Part shown: positions 7,712 to 18,000 of the stretch, in pieces | How positions within the stretch are numbered: the first letter of the stretch is position 1 | Layout of the letters: every line of letters begins with the position of its first letter | NCBI GenBank assembly: GCA_028277985.1 | Contig: JANQFG010000103.1 | Coordinates: forward strand, 1 to 64,000 | Direction of reading: 5' to 3' | DNA: 64,000 nt | Origin: a bacterium | GTDB taxonomy: Bacteria; Desulfobacterota; DSWW01 | Made by a program: the position numbers and the translations under genes | Notes under the pieces: generated by a model | The model's database searches: none | Seen by the model: the letters and a program-made list of their open reading frames with translations, nothing else | Told to the model about the DNA's origin: nothing

Positions 7712-8926
7712 ATGCACCCTAGTCTCGAGCCGCCCGTGGTCCTCGAGGCCTCAGACACGGATGCAGGTCTGACGGGCTGGCTGGCTGTCGATTCGGTGAT
7801 CGACGAGCACTTCTGCGGCGGGTTGCGAATGCTCCCCGACGTGTCCGCCCCGGAGCTGGCCGCCCTGGCCAGGGCAATGACGCTGAAGCACGGGTTCCTC
7901 GGGATCCCCCACGGCGGCGCCAAGGCCGGAATCCAGTGCCGTGAAGACGTTTCCGCCGGAGAGAGGATGCGGCTGCTGAATGCTTTCGGCCGCAAGATGA
8001 AGGATCTTCTGGCGACACGCACATACCTGCCGGGCCCGGACATGGGTACGAGCAATCAGGACATCCGCGACATGCTGTACAATCTTGGGATCCGGGTTCC
8101 CAGGAGGGCCCTGCATGGGACGAGATCCGGATGGTACACGAGCCTGACGGTGATTGCTGCCGCCAGGGTGGCCTGTCTGTCGCAGGGCGTCCCTGTCGAG
8201 AGGTCAACGGTCGCAATCGAAGGTTTCGGATCCGTGGGAGGGGCGGTCGCACAGGGCCTGCACGGGATGGGGAGCAGGATCGTGGCCGTTTCGACCCAGC
8301 GAGGGGCGATCCATTCGCCTCGAGGGCTCGATGTTGCGGAACTTCTGAAGGCCTCCCGCGAGCACGGCTCCAGAGTGGTTGACCATGTTGCCGGTGCACA
8401 GAGGATCGACAAGGAATCCCTCCTCGAGCTCGACGTGGACCTTCTCGTTCCGTGCGCCAGGCATTACAGCATTCACGAAGACAACGTAGAGAGAATCAGG
8501 GCCGGGACGATCAGTTGCGGCGCCAATGTGCCGGTCACCGAGGAGGCCGAGAAGGTTCTGGCCGGGCGTGGTATACTCTGTGTCCCGGATTTCGTGGCAA
8601 ACGCAGGGGGCGTCCTGGGTGGCACCATGGATTTTGCCGGCATCCGCCCTGCTTCGATCGCCTCGTTTGTGACCAGGCATTTCGAGAGAAAGGTCTCGCT
8701 CCTGATCGAAAGGTCCCGTAAAGAGGGGGCCTACATTCGGGACGCGGCTGAGCAGCTTGCAACAGATCGCTTTGCGCGAATGCGGAACGCTTCCGAGAGA
8801 CGGTCCCCCGGGAAGGGGATCTTCTTTCTCGGGCTTCATCTGTATCGGAGCGGCCTGATCCCCCGGCTTCTCGTCGGAGCCTTGGCAACGAGTTACTTTC
8901 GCAAGAGACTGGACGGCGAATTCTGA
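7712..8926 (+). CDS. Glu/Leu/Phe/Val dehydrogenase family protein
   Basis: A 404-residue NAD(P)-dependent amino-acid dehydrogenase-like protein. The N-terminal catalytic domain contains GIPHGGAKAGIQ, where the family has its substrate and catalytic lysines (compare PYGGAKGGI in glutamate dehydrogenases), and a DMGT segment matching the catalytic Asp region. The C-terminal Rossmann domain shows VAIEGFGSVGGAVAQ at about residue 170 and VPDFVANAGGVLGG near residue 290. ATG at 7712 has GGAG seven bases upstream. The family oxidatively deaminates, or reductively aminates, glutamate or branched/aromatic amino acids. Here the context (nitroreductase, PLP enzyme and homocitrate-synthase-like enzyme) points to a dedicated biosynthetic amination rather than central glutamate metabolism. 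The exact substrate is not determined. Confidence 0.83.
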   Translation: MHPSLEPPVVLEASDTDAGLTGWLAVDSVIDEHFCGGLRMLPDVSAPELAALARAMTLKHGFLGIPHGGAKAGIQCREDVSAGERMRLLNAFGRKMKDLLATRTYLPGPDMGTSNQDIRDMLYNLGIRVPRRALHGTRSGWYTSLTVIAAARVACLSQGVPVERSTVAIEGFGSVGGAVAQGLHGMGSRIVAVSTQRGAIHSPRGLDVAELLKASREHGSRVVDHVAGAQRIDKESLLELDVDLLVPCARHYSIHEDNVERIRAGTISCGANVPVTEEAEKVLAGRGILCVPDFVANAGGVLGGTMDFAGIRPASIASFVTRHFERKVSLLIERSRKEGAYIRDAAEQLATDRFARMRNASERRSPGKGIFFLGLHLYRSGLIPRLLVGALATSYFRKRLDGEF

Positions 8927-8953
8927 TTCGCCCTCCGGCAGGGATGAGCAGAA

Positions 8954-9505
8954 ATGAACATGGACGAAACGATTCGAGGCAGAAGGTCCATACGAAAATT
9001 CCGGAAAGAGGAGATCGCCGATTCCTTGGTCCATGAGATCCTCGATCTGGCCCGGCACGCGCCCTCTTCGATGAACGGCCAGCCCTGGCACTTCATCGTG
9101 GTCCGGGAGAAGGAGACCAAGAAAAGGCTCGTAGAGATCAAGAACCGGCATTGCCCGATCGAGAAGCAGGCCTATCGAGCCGATTTTCTGCTCGGCGCAT
9201 CCGTGATCGTGGTCGTATGCGTGGACAAAAGGGAATCCTACGACCGGGAAATCGAGAACGGGCTCCTGGCTGCAGCGAACATCCTACTGGGGGCTCACGC
9301 GAGAGGGCTGGGAAGCGTGTACATGTCGGCCCACAAGGCGGATGAGCCGGCCGTGGCCGAGGAGATCCGTCAGGCCCTTCGGATACCGGAACACATGGAT
9401 CCGATCTCCCTGCTCCCGCTGGGCCGGCCGGCCGAGCGTCCTGAGCCGAAAGAAATGAAACCCTTGAAGGAAATCATCTCCCATGAGTTCTTTGGAAGAG
9501 AATAG
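8954..9505 (+). CDS. Nitroreductase family FMN oxidoreductase
   Basis: A 183-residue protein with the short nitroreductase fold. The FMN-phosphate contact RGRRSIRKFRKEEI and LARHAPSSMNGQPWHFIVV sit in the first 60 residues, and GLGSVYMSAHKADEPAVAEEIRQALRIPEHMDPISLLPLGRPAE is the typical C-terminal half. The enzymes are homodimers that use FMN and NAD(P)H to reduce or dehydrogenate small substrates, and several act in natural-product pathways. It follows the dehydrogenase by 27 bases and its last 23 bases overlap the PLP-enzyme gene, a sign of a tightly coupled operon. The substrate is unknown. Confidence 0.85.
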   Translation: MNMDETIRGRRSIRKFRKEEIADSLVHEILDLARHAPSSMNGQPWHFIVVREKETKKRLVEIKNRHCPIEKQAYRADFLLGASVIVVVCVDKRESYDREIENGLLAAANILLGAHARGLGSVYMSAHKADEPAVAEEIRQALRIPEHMDPISLLPLGRPAERPEPKEMKPLKEIISHEFFGRE

Positions 9506-10700
9506 ATCGAATCTGGATCGATTCATCGACCCGCAGTACACGCCCGAGGCGAGCGTGGTGGCGCGATACCGGAACGCCTTCACTTTCGGCCCTCCGGAGG
9601 AGGACGAACGGTTCAAGGCATTGCTCCTGGAGACGAGCCTGAGGGAGGGTGCAAGGGTGTTTCCGCTCTTCACCTACCGCGGCGTCCACATCCACATCCT
9701 GGACGAGTCCTCGTTGATGCACACCGGCACGCTCAAGTCGATCGACGGCTGTTTCACCATGGCTCAATGCAGGCTGCGCGGTTACGAGAGGGTCGTATTC
9801 GAATCCGGAGGCAACACCGGCACGGCCCTGACCGAGTACGGTCAAAGGGCGGGCCTGGAGACCTTCCTGTTCGTTCCCGAAGAGAACCTCTCCCTGCTGG
9901 ACAGTTCGGTCTTCGCGCCGGACAAAGCACACCTGATCTCGGTTGCCGAACCCGGATGGGTCAAGAAGGCGGCCGGCAGCTTTGTCGGGTTGAACGGAAT
10001 TCGGCACATCCCGGAGGTGGCCTGGCGATATCAGGCCTCCCGGTTCCGGGGGTTCTTCATCCTCGAACACATGCTGACCGAGGGAGGCTTCGACTGGCTG
10101 ACCCAGACCATCAGCGCCGCCTTCGGTCCGATCGGCATATACCGCGTGCTCAAGAGCTTCCTCGAGGGAACGGCCCCAGTCCCACGATTCCTGGGCTTTC
10201 AACAGGAAGCCAACTGTCCCATGTACAAGGCATGGACATCCGCCGACAAGGAGCTCGACACGAGCCGGCCCGAGCCGAGCATCGATGATAAGCTGCTCAC
10301 AAAGGTCATGTATGACGTTGCCCCTTACACCTACGGCACTTACGAAGACCTGAGGGACGTCCTCACCGCGACCGGGGGGGATTTGACCACGGTGAATCAC
10401 GCCGAATTCTTCGATCTCTTCGACCAGGACTTCGATGGAAAGGGCATTCTGGGCCTGCTTCACGAAAAGGGGTTCGCTGTCCGTGAGCAGGATGGAGAAA
10501 TCGTGGACAGAACCGGTCTGATCGCCCTTGCCGGCACCCTGAAAGAGATACGGAACGGAAGGCTGGAAAAAGGGAGCAGGGTATTGTGCTGCCTGACGAG
10601 CGGCGCCGGGATGGCGGACGGAAGGGCAGAGCCTGAATACAGGGTGTCCAGCCTGGAGGATCTTCTGACGGACTGCCGAGGGATGATCTATGGCGAATGA
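9483..10700 (+). CDS. Fold-type II PLP-dependent enzyme, threonine-synthase/beta-family-like
   Basis: A 405-residue member of the tryptophan-synthase-beta fold family. The Schiff-base lysine is visible in HTGTLKSIDGC near residue 85, and the phosphate-binding loop in FESGGNTGTALTEYG near 118. Near the end, CCLTSGAGM would lie at the cofactor ring. This arrangement resembles threonine synthases, cysteine-synthase-like and diaminopropionate-forming enzymes. The central region, residues 230-330, is unlike the standard threonine synthase and may hold the specificity determinants. Its start lies inside the nitroreductase gene and its end overlaps the next gene by 11 bases. I infer a beta-replacement or elimination step in the pathway of this cluster. 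The product is unknown. Confidence 0.72.
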   Translation: MSSLEENRSNLDRFIDPQYTPEASVVARYRNAFTFGPPEEDERFKALLLETSLREGARVFPLFTYRGVHIHILDESSLMHTGTLKSIDGCFTMAQCRLRGYERVVFESGGNTGTALTEYGQRAGLETFLFVPEENLSLLDSSVFAPDKAHLISVAEPGWVKKAAGSFVGLNGIRHIPEVAWRYQASRFRGFFILEHMLTEGGFDWLTQTISAAFGPIGIYRVLKSFLEGTAPVPRFLGFQQEANCPMYKAWTSADKELDTSRPEPSIDDKLLTKVMYDVAPYTYGTYEDLRDVLTATGGDLTTVNHAEFFDLFDQDFDGKGILGLLHEKGFAVREQDGEIVDRTGLIALAGTLKEIRNGRLEKGSRVLCCLTSGAGMADGRAEPEYRVSSLEDLLTDCRGMIYGE

Positions 10701-11637
10701 TGCCCCTGCCCGTCGAATCGTCATCCGGGACTCCACGTTGCGTGAAGGGATGGATGTTCCCGGAGTGGAGTTCTCGATCGAGCAGAGATTGCGAATCGCC
10801 AGGCTCCTCGACGACGCCAAAGTACCGGAAATCGAGATGGTCGCTCCCGGGAAGATCGACGAGGATCTCGCCTTCGCCAGAAGGCTCAAAGAAACCGGGC
10901 TCGGAATCAAGACCTCGGGGCTCGTCTATTCCTTCAGCCCCCGTTGCAGGGAAGCGATCTCCGAGCTTTCCGGGTGCCTGGACCGGTTCGACATCCTGAT
11001 GCCTGTGTCGCAAAAACGAAAGCCTCACGACAGGGCTGCGAAGCTGCGTCTCTTGAAGGAGGTGCTCGATTTCGCCTTGCAGCAAGGGGCGGAAGTGGGT
11101 GTGGGTTTCCCCCACTCCACCCAGGTGGAGGCTGAATTCCTCGAGGAGATCAGTCGCGAATCGGAAAAGAACGGCACGCAAAGGGTCGTGGTCTACGACA
11201 CGAACGGCAGCGCCGATCCTGCGTCGGTCTCCGAGCTCATCGGGCGCATACGGCAGGCGGTGGACGTGCCTCTCTTCTTTCATGCCCACAACGATCTCGG
11301 GCTGGCAACCGCGAACTCCCTCGCAGCGGTTCAGGCCGGCGCGGACGGACTGGACACCACGATCAACGGCCTCGGGGACCGGGCCGGCAATGCCTCTTTC
11401 GAACAGGTCGTCATGGTCCTGCATCTCAAAGGGTTCTCGACCGGAATCTCCCTCCGGGACCTGAGAGGACTCTCCGAGGTCATCGCGGAGGAGAGCGGCG
11501 TCGAGGTGTCGAAGCTCGCCCCCGTCCTGGGAGAGTACACGGCCACCCACAAGTCGCCCGGCCACCTGAAGATCCCCGAGTTGTTCGAAGCCTTTGACCC
11601 ATCCCTGGTCGGTCTCGACCGGAAGATAGACGAATGA
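10690..11637 (+). CDS. HMG-CoA-lyase-like / homocitrate-isopropylmalate synthase family acyltransferase
   Basis: A 315-residue TIM-barrel enzyme of the LeuA/NifV/HMGL family. The first catalytic motif is IRDSTLREGMDVPGVEF (R, D and E of the metal and keto-acid site). The metal-binding HxH motif is FHAHNDLGLATANSL at about residue 197, and the C-terminal signature is TTINGLGDRAGNASFE. The protein stops after about 300 residues, so it lacks the regulatory leucine-binding domain of isopropylmalate synthase. It condenses acetyl-CoA or a similar acyl-CoA with a 2-oxo acid, or it is a lyase. In this cluster it could extend a 2-oxo-acid chain that the dehydrogenase then aminates, which is inference. 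It overlaps the PLP-enzyme gene by 11 bases. Confidence 0.78.
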   Translation: MANDAPARRIVIRDSTLREGMDVPGVEFSIEQRLRIARLLDDAKVPEIEMVAPGKIDEDLAFARRLKETGLGIKTSGLVYSFSPRCREAISELSGCLDRFDILMPVSQKRKPHDRAAKLRLLKEVLDFALQQGAEVGVGFPHSTQVEAEFLEEISRESEKNGTQRVVVYDTNGSADPASVSELIGRIRQAVDVPLFFHAHNDLGLATANSLAAVQAGADGLDTTINGLGDRAGNASFEQVVMVLHLKGFSTGISLRDLRGLSEVIAEESGVEVSKLAPVLGEYTATHKSPGHLKIPELFEAFDPSLVGLDRKIDE

Positions 11638-11641
11638 CCGG

Positions 11642-12475
11642 GTGCGCGAATTGAAAGAACCAGACTCCAAGAGCCCCTTCGACGCTGAATACTGGAGTTC
11701 CGTCGTCACCGGATCAAAGGTGGCGGGGAGTGAAGACCTCTGGAGGGCCCACATGAAGGGCCTCTATCAGGGGTTACAGCAGAGGTGGGGGCCGGACGAC
11801 AGGCCCGGGCGCATCCTCAAGACCGACCTGTACGATGAGGCGATCAGCGCCCACAATCTCGTTTCCCTGTTCCGGGATCGATGCGGGCACATGGTCGGAA
11901 CCGATGTGTCCCTGGAGATCGCCCGGGCAGCGAAGAGAAGGATGGCCGATTCACCCGACCCGTGGCACGCAATCGTGGTGTCGGATGCAAGGAGCCTTGG
12001 GTTCCGGTCCGGCGCCTTCGATGCGATCATCTCCAACTCCACGCTCGATCACTTCTCGGACAAGCGGGACATCACGGAAAGCCTCAGGGAATTGCACCGA
12101 ATCATGCGGACCGGGGCGACCCTGACGATCACCCTGGACAATCCGAGCAATCCGATCATCTTCCTGAGAAACCGGCTGCCCTATCGTCTCCTGCGATTCC
12201 TCGGCGTGATTCCTTTCTACATGGGTGTGACCCTGTCGAGGCCCGATCTGGTTCGGGCGTTGGAGTCGAACGGTTTTCAGGCGTGCGAAAGCACGGCCAT
12301 CGCGCACGCTCCACGAATTCTTGCAATTTGGGTGGGGCGGATTCTCGAAAGAAGAAGCGGCAGAGGGATCCGAGAGGGTTTCCACAGGCTGCTCCGGGCC
12401 TTCGAGCGTCTGGAGCGCCTGCCGACGAAGTACCTCACCGGTCACTATGTAGCGGTAAAGGCTGTGCGAAGATGA
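11642..12475 (+). CDS. Class I SAM-dependent methyltransferase
   Basis: About 277 residues starting with GTG, four bases after the preceding stop. A Rossmann methyltransferase pattern is seen: CGHMVGTDVSLEIARAAKRR (acidic end of strand 2), then VVSDARSLGFRSGAFDAIISNSTLDHF and LRELHRIMRTGATLTITLDNP. Motif I is unusual because the normal D/ExGxGxG is replaced by KTDLYDEAISAHN, so cofactor binding may be altered. The C-terminal 90 residues carry a hydrophobic patch followed by basic segments and may bind membrane or a lipid-like substrate. It is the last gene of the cluster before the convergent ClC gene. Confidence 0.75.
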   Translation: MRELKEPDSKSPFDAEYWSSVVTGSKVAGSEDLWRAHMKGLYQGLQQRWGPDDRPGRILKTDLYDEAISAHNLVSLFRDRCGHMVGTDVSLEIARAAKRRMADSPDPWHAIVVSDARSLGFRSGAFDAIISNSTLDHFSDKRDITESLRELHRIMRTGATLTITLDNPSNPIIFLRNRLPYRLLRFLGVIPFYMGVTLSRPDLVRALESNGFQACESTAIAHAPRILAIWVGRILERRSGRGIREGFHRLLRAFERLERLPTKYLTGHYVAVKAVRR

Positions 12476-12493
12476 GGCGGGCAGCCGAGCCAC

Positions 12494-14746
12494 TCACCGT
12501 TTAGCAAAGAGGCGGTTGAGGGCGGTCATGATGTCTCGCCGGCTGATCACGCCGACGAGCTTTCTCGGGTCGTTGCCGGCCACCACCGGAAGAATGGCGA
12601 AATCGCCTGCGGTGATCTTGTTCAGTGCCGAGAAGAGGCTCTCCTGCTCGTTCACGCAGACCACGTCCCGGGTCCCTATGTCTCCGGCCGTCAGTGAGCT
12701 GTCCTCTCGCTTCAGGCCCTCCTGGTAGTCCACCAGAGAGAGAACGCCGCACAGATCGCCGCTCTCGTCCACCACCGGGAAGCTGTTGAACTTGCTCTGG
12801 TAGATCGCGTCCCTGACTTCATCGATCTTCATGTTTTCATGGATCGTTGCGGCCTCCGGCTTCATGGCCGCAGTGACCTTGACCCCGCTCAGGCCGGCCA
12901 TCTCCCGGTCCCCTTCCCGACCTTCATCTGCCCGGCCCGACTTGATCTCGCTCACCCGTTGGTTGTAGTAGTCGATGACCTCGCTCCGATCGAGCATGCC
13001 GATCAAGTTCGCGTGGTCCTCGTCCCTGACCACGGGAAGGCTCTGCAGGTTCTGCATGGTCAGCTTCTGCAGCACCGAGTTCAAGTCTTCGGAGGGCGTG
13101 GCAAAGACCACGTCCCGGTTGGCCACATCCCTCATCCGTACCAGGTCCCCGATCTCCTCATCGAACAGGACCCATCGGATATCGTTGATCGAGAAGATCC
13201 CCCGCAGCCTGTTCTGCTCGTCTCCGACCGGAAAGTAGGTCACCTCGCTCGAGCGGAACACGTCCCTGAAGCTCCTGAAGGTCATCTCTTCCGGGATCAG
13301 CTCGACGGCTCTCAGCCGGGGAAGCAGCTCGTTCACGCTGATCTTCTCCAGGACGTCCACGAAGAAATCGCCCCGGTGCGCGTTGGAATCGACCTTGCTC
13401 GCCACCTGCTTTTCATAGATCGTCCACTTGCGTCCCACGATGAATGCAAGGGAGCAGACGAGCATGCTGGGCAGAAGCAGCTGGTACGAATCGGTCATCT
13501 CGCTCACAAAGATGATGGTGGAGATCGGGGTGTTCGAAACCGTGGCGAAGAAACCTGCCATCCCGACAACCACGAACGCGCCGGGTTGCGTCACGATACC
13601 GGGCGCAACGGCATGAAAAGCCTTTCCCACGGCTCCGCCGAGTGCTCCTCCGATGACGACGGACGGGCCAAACACGCCGCCCGACCCACCCGAGCCGATC
13701 GAAAGGGAGGTGGTGATGATCTTCCCGAAGGCGAGGCCCAGCAGGAAGAGGATGGGAAGCTGATTGTCCAGGGCGAGCTGGGCAAAACCGTACCCGAACG
13801 ACAGGGTCTGGGGAAGCCAGAAGCCGATGATGCCCACGCACAGTCCACCGATGGCCGGCTTGAGGTGGTTGGGGATCTTCACGGACTTGGCGAAATTGTG
13901 GACGCCGTAGAAGGACTTGATGTACAGGATGCCCGCGCCGACCAGCACAAAGGCAAGCACCATGTACGGCCCGAGCTCCAGGGGGTTCTCGAACTTGAAG
14001 TCCTGTGTGTCGAACAGGGAGCCCCACCCGAAGAACAGGCAGAAAAGGCAGTATGCAATACCAGACGATATGCCCGCCGGGATGATCACGTCCGACTCGA
14101 ATTCCGGCTCCTGGTAGAGGACCTCTGCTGCGAACAGAGCCCCGGCCATGGGCGCCCGGAAGATGGCGCCGACTCCGGCGCCGACCCCGGCGGCCAGCAT
14201 GATGCGGCGCTCCCGGTCGGAGAGCTTGAGCTGGGTCGCCAGGAAGGAGCCGAACCCTGCCCCGATCTGTGCGATCGGTCCCTCCCTTCCCCCTGACCCA
14301 CCGGAGGTAATGGTCAGGGCCGAGGCGATCGTCTTGATGAAGGGGATCCTGCCACGGACATATCCCCCCTTGTTGTGGTAGGCGTCGATCGCCGCGTCCG
14401 TGCCGTGCCCTTCCGCCTCCGGGGCAAAGGTGTATACGAGCCACCCGCTCAACAGCCCGCCCAGAGCGGGCACGAAGACGAGGAGCCACCTGTTGAAGGG
14501 CTTGTCGCCCTGAGGAAACAGATGCTCTTCCCCGGCCGGTGCCGGGGGCCGGTAACCGGCCATCTGGTCCAGGAACACATAGGTGCCGAGCTCGCACAAA
14601 TAGTGAAACGCTACCGCTCCCAGGCCCGCGATGATCCCGATGAGCACGTAGTAGAAGATCCACTTGCCGGTGGACGTGAGACGGCTGTACCGGGTCCGCA
14701 GGACCCCGTCATCGGGGAATCGTCTCGCCTTGTTCTCGCTCTTCAC
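12494..14746 (-). CDS. ClC family chloride channel/antiporter with four C-terminal CBS domains
   Basis: A 750-residue membrane protein. Residues 1-450 are the ClC transport core with its selectivity loops visible: GSGGREGPIAQIGAG (GREGP, carrying the gating glutamate) and GSGGSGGVFGPS (GGVFGP). The equivalent of the internal gating glutamate and inner-gate tyrosine cannot be assigned without an alignment. The C-terminal 300 residues contain two pairs of CBS motifs, at about 480-620 and 625-750, each ending in the typical GVISRRD or GMLDRSE-like strands. They would form cytoplasmic nucleotide-sensing Bateman modules. Most bacterial ClC proteins have none or one pair. The start is GTG at 14746. 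No fluoride-riboswitch-like leader is apparent upstream. Confidence 0.9.
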   Translation of the reverse strand: MKSENKARRFPDDGVLRTRYSRLTSTGKWIFYYVLIGIIAGLGAVAFHYLCELGTYVFLDQMAGYRPPAPAGEEHLFPQGDKPFNRWLLVFVPALGGLLSGWLVYTFAPEAEGHGTDAAIDAYHNKGGYVRGRIPFIKTIASALTITSGGSGGREGPIAQIGAGFGSFLATQLKLSDRERRIMLAAGVGAGVGAIFRAPMAGALFAAEVLYQEPEFESDVIIPAGISSGIAYCLFCLFFGWGSLFDTQDFKFENPLELGPYMVLAFVLVGAGILYIKSFYGVHNFAKSVKIPNHLKPAIGGLCVGIIGFWLPQTLSFGYGFAQLALDNQLPILFLLGLAFGKIITTSLSIGSGGSGGVFGPSVVIGGALGGAVGKAFHAVAPGIVTQPGAFVVVGMAGFFATVSNTPISTIIFVSEMTDSYQLLLPSMLVCSLAFIVGRKWTIYEKQVASKVDSNAHRGDFFVDVLEKISVNELLPRLRAVELIPEEMTFRSFRDVFRSSEVTYFPVGDEQNRLRGIFSINDIRWVLFDEEIGDLVRMRDVANRDVVFATPSEDLNSVLQKLTMQNLQSLPVVRDEDHANLIGMLDRSEVIDYYNQRVSEIKSGRADEGREGDREMAGLSGVKVTAAMKPEAATIHENMKIDEVRDAIYQSKFNSFPVVDESGDLCGVLSLVDYQEGLKREDSSLTAGDIGTRDVVCVNEQESLFSALNKITAGDFAILPVVAGNDPRKLVGVISRRDIMTALNRLFAKR

Positions 14747-15020
14747 GTACTCGTCCTCACGCGGAAAGGCCCGGATTGATATGCATCAGGGTTGCAGCTT
14801 GTGCGAGGATTCCGGAGTCCCGAAGAAGCAGCCTGGGCGCTCCGATCTTGTCTCATGCCTGATGGGATACCCGCGGGGTCTCGACTCGTCCGATCCTCAC
14901 AGAGTCGAAAATGTCATTTTATCAATTCAGGGGAAGGCAATCAATATGTTGCGGGTGGCAATCTGCGCATCACTGGATTGCGTCAACCCGATTTCCCGAG
15001 GCCGGCAGGGCTCGAAAACC
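14747..15020. other. Intergenic region upstream of the ClC gene
   Basis: About 270 bases between the divergently oriented 5' end of the ClC gene and the terminator of the giant lipoprotein gene. It contains an AT-rich patch at about 14907-14945 that may carry the ClC promoter. I see no open frame with a ribosome site and no recognisable structured RNA. Confidence 0.4.
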
Positions 15021-15053
15021 GGAAAGGCAGGGCCATTGATAACCCTGCCTTCC
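15021..15053 (-). terminator. Probable rho-independent terminator of the giant lipoprotein gene
   Basis: The perfect 9-bp inverted repeat AAGGCAGGG (15024-15032) and CCCTGCCTT (15043-15051) has a 10-base loop. Read on the minus strand, the hairpin follows the stop codon of the giant gene by about 20 bases and is followed by GGTTTTCG, a short T run. Confidence 0.6.
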
Positions 15054-15073
15054 CCTGTTTCCCAAATTCTTGC

Positions 15074-18000
15074 CTATTGTGGCGGACACACACATCGAGG
15101 GCAGGTGCAGAGGAGGACGCAACGCCTCGCATCAAGCACCGTAATCATCCCGTCGCCGTCCAAGTCACATTCAGGGGCCACTTCGGCTGACTGATTCCGG
15201 TGTACGAGGATCTCGCTCACGTCAGCCATGTCCACGATCCCATCTCCATTGAAGTCGCCTGGAATGCTTGGGTTGTCATCTGGGTCCGTGGGATCGGTGC
15301 CTTCATCAGTCTCCTCTCCGTCGCTATAGCCATCCCCGTCGGAATCCGGATTCTCGGCCATGGTCTCGCCGAGATCAGTGGCTCCGTTCGCGTTCGTGTC
15401 CTCTTCTCCATCCGTCAGTCCGTCTCCGTCGCTATCAGCCTGAGTCGGATCCGTCGTTGTCGATGGATCCTCGTCGGAAACGAAGTTTCCCGCAGAGAGA
15501 TCCGTTCCCCCCAGGCCTCCGTCGATGGTCTCAGGTTCCGTCAGGCCCACCTCAGTGCCGTCCAGCACTCCGTCTCCATCCGTGTCCGCATTATCCGGGT
15601 CCGATTCACCCGGATCCACTTTTCCGTTTGCGTTCAAATCTTCGCTTCCAATCGGGCCATCGGTGAGTCCGTCATCATCGGTATCGATGTCGAGCGGATC
15701 GGTCGTTGTCGATGGATCGGCATCAGCGACAAAGCTGGCGATCTCCGTGTCAGGCCAGATATCTCCATGGTCCCATCCACTCTCAGTACCGTCCGGAAGG
15801 CCGTCACCATCCGTGTCTTTGTCGCAAGGATCGGTCTCTTCTTCGTTCAGAGCGCCGTCCTGGTTCATGTCTTCCTGACCATCGGGGATCCCGTCGTCGT
15901 CCGTATCGCCGTCGTAGGGATCTGTGCAGCCCTGCCGCTCGATTCCATCAGGGATACCGTCGTTGTCTGAGTCGAACAGCTCCACCCAACCGGTGGCGTA
16001 GAGAAACTCATGCACATTACCTCCAATGTGACGCCTATGCCAGAGGTGGTAGATTTCTCCATCCTTTACCAACCCAACCACTTTCCCTTCTACAGAATCC
16101 AGCTGGCCCACCTTCTCCCAATTCAACCCATCATGGGATACCGCATAACCTGGCCTGCTGATTTCCCCGTTCGAGCCGGCATAGACCATCTCAAACATCT
16201 CACCGTCAAACACCACGGCAGGGGTATCGACTCCAGCCGAGTCGAACGCACCTTCCGGCCCCACATCTATCACAACACCTTTCTTTGCCCATGAGACTCC
16301 GTCGCTCGAGGTGGCGTATCCGATGGTTCCGTGGAAGCTTCCATCAGGCGGGCCGCTCTGATAGCCTGGAAATGCGGTATAGTACAGGTGGTAGACACTG
16401 CCATCGAACAGTATCCAGGGCTGGTCCATGTTCCTGGAATCGTAGGCAGGATAGGGATCGTTGTCGACAACCACCCCATGACCCGTGTAGTTCACTCCGT
16501 CCAGCGACGTGGAATAATAGATCTTGCTGCCTGCAATATTCCAGTCGCTCGTCGCCGAGTGCCAGGCCCTGTAGAGGCCATCCTCTTCGAGTTCCGTCCC
16601 ATAGTAGTTGAATGTTTTTCCCGTCTGCGTCGGACCGATGATGTTCCGATGAACGGTTCCCCAGTCTATGCCGTTGTAGGATGTCATCACATCCAGGTTG
16701 AAATCGGCAGGGTAGCCCCCACCGAACCGTTGTTCTATGAAATAAGCACGATATTCGCTTTCGAGCTTCACGACACGTGTTGGCACTACAGTAGCACTGG
16801 CCAGGAGGGGATTCCCGTCAAAGGGTGTGAATACGGGGATATTCTTGACTGCTCCCGACCCACTGCCAATCCGGCCCAGATACACGGCGTCCAGCGGTCC
16901 CTCATCCGCATTCCCACCCGTCACATAGACGAGGTCACGAGATGGATGAGCGCAGATTCCCTTCCCAGTGCTCCGCACCGGAATGCCGATTTCGGCCTGC
17001 CACGTGCCAAGGCTTCCATCGGCATGAATCGGCGCAGAGAACACTTCGTTCGGCCTCTCCTCGGGCTTATTGGAGATTAGGCAATACATTCTCGCCGGAT
17101 TTCCCTTTGCGAAGATGGTACAGCCACCGTTGGCGATTGGGAGAGGGGAGGTTTCCGTCCAGCTACCTACAGATCCATCGGCATATATCGGCGCGAAATA
17201 CGCGTTGTCACTCATCACATTGCTCGAAGGATCTGAATAAGCACCTCCTACAGCGTAGAGATAACCGGTTCTCGCCGTTACCCCCAGCATCCGCCTTCTT
17301 ACAGGCAGAGGCGTCGTATTCTGCCAATCCCCAAGAGAGCCATCCGGGTTGACTCTGGCGTACTCAACCGTGTCTTTCGAATCCCGGTCTCCGGCGTATC
17401 CCGAAGTGCCTCCGATCGCGTATAGGTAGCCCTCATAACCTGCCACACCCGCCTGGCCTTTGCTCTCGGGCAGTCTTGTGGCGGAGACCCATGATGAAAT
17501 GGATCCATCTGGCGCAGGCTCTGCATAGTACACATTGGAGGTCCACCAATTCGGTTGATGACCCCCAACCAGATACAGTCGGCCATCGTAGGTCGTGGTA
17601 GCATGCATGGTATGATGTGAGTTTGGCATCGAGGTCGTTTGCGTCCATCCTCCGAGCATTCCGTCAGCCTGAATAGGTGCAAAATAGAAATTGCCTCGAA
17701 CACTTCCCCAACCACCAGGACAATAAACGAAATCCTCTGTCACAAATGCGGCCTGCGGGGTATCGATGCCCACAGGAAGGGAAGCGGTCTCCACCCATTC
17801 CATTCCTACTGTAACAGCCCCGCTCCCGGGATCCGTCTCTCCGTCGTCGAGACGACCGTTGCGGTTTGTGTCCTCCTCGCCGTCCGACACGCCATCCCCA
17901 TCGGTATCTGGATCCAGGGGATCCGTTGTGGTTGTCGGGTCGTCATCCGGGACGAAATGGTTCTGATCCGTATCCGGCCCAACATGCGCAAGACCATATC

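Noticed and set aside
14747..14930. A fluoride riboswitch upstream of the ClC gene
   Set aside because: The expected conserved GG-GATGG and CUGAU-type elements were not visible in the leader.
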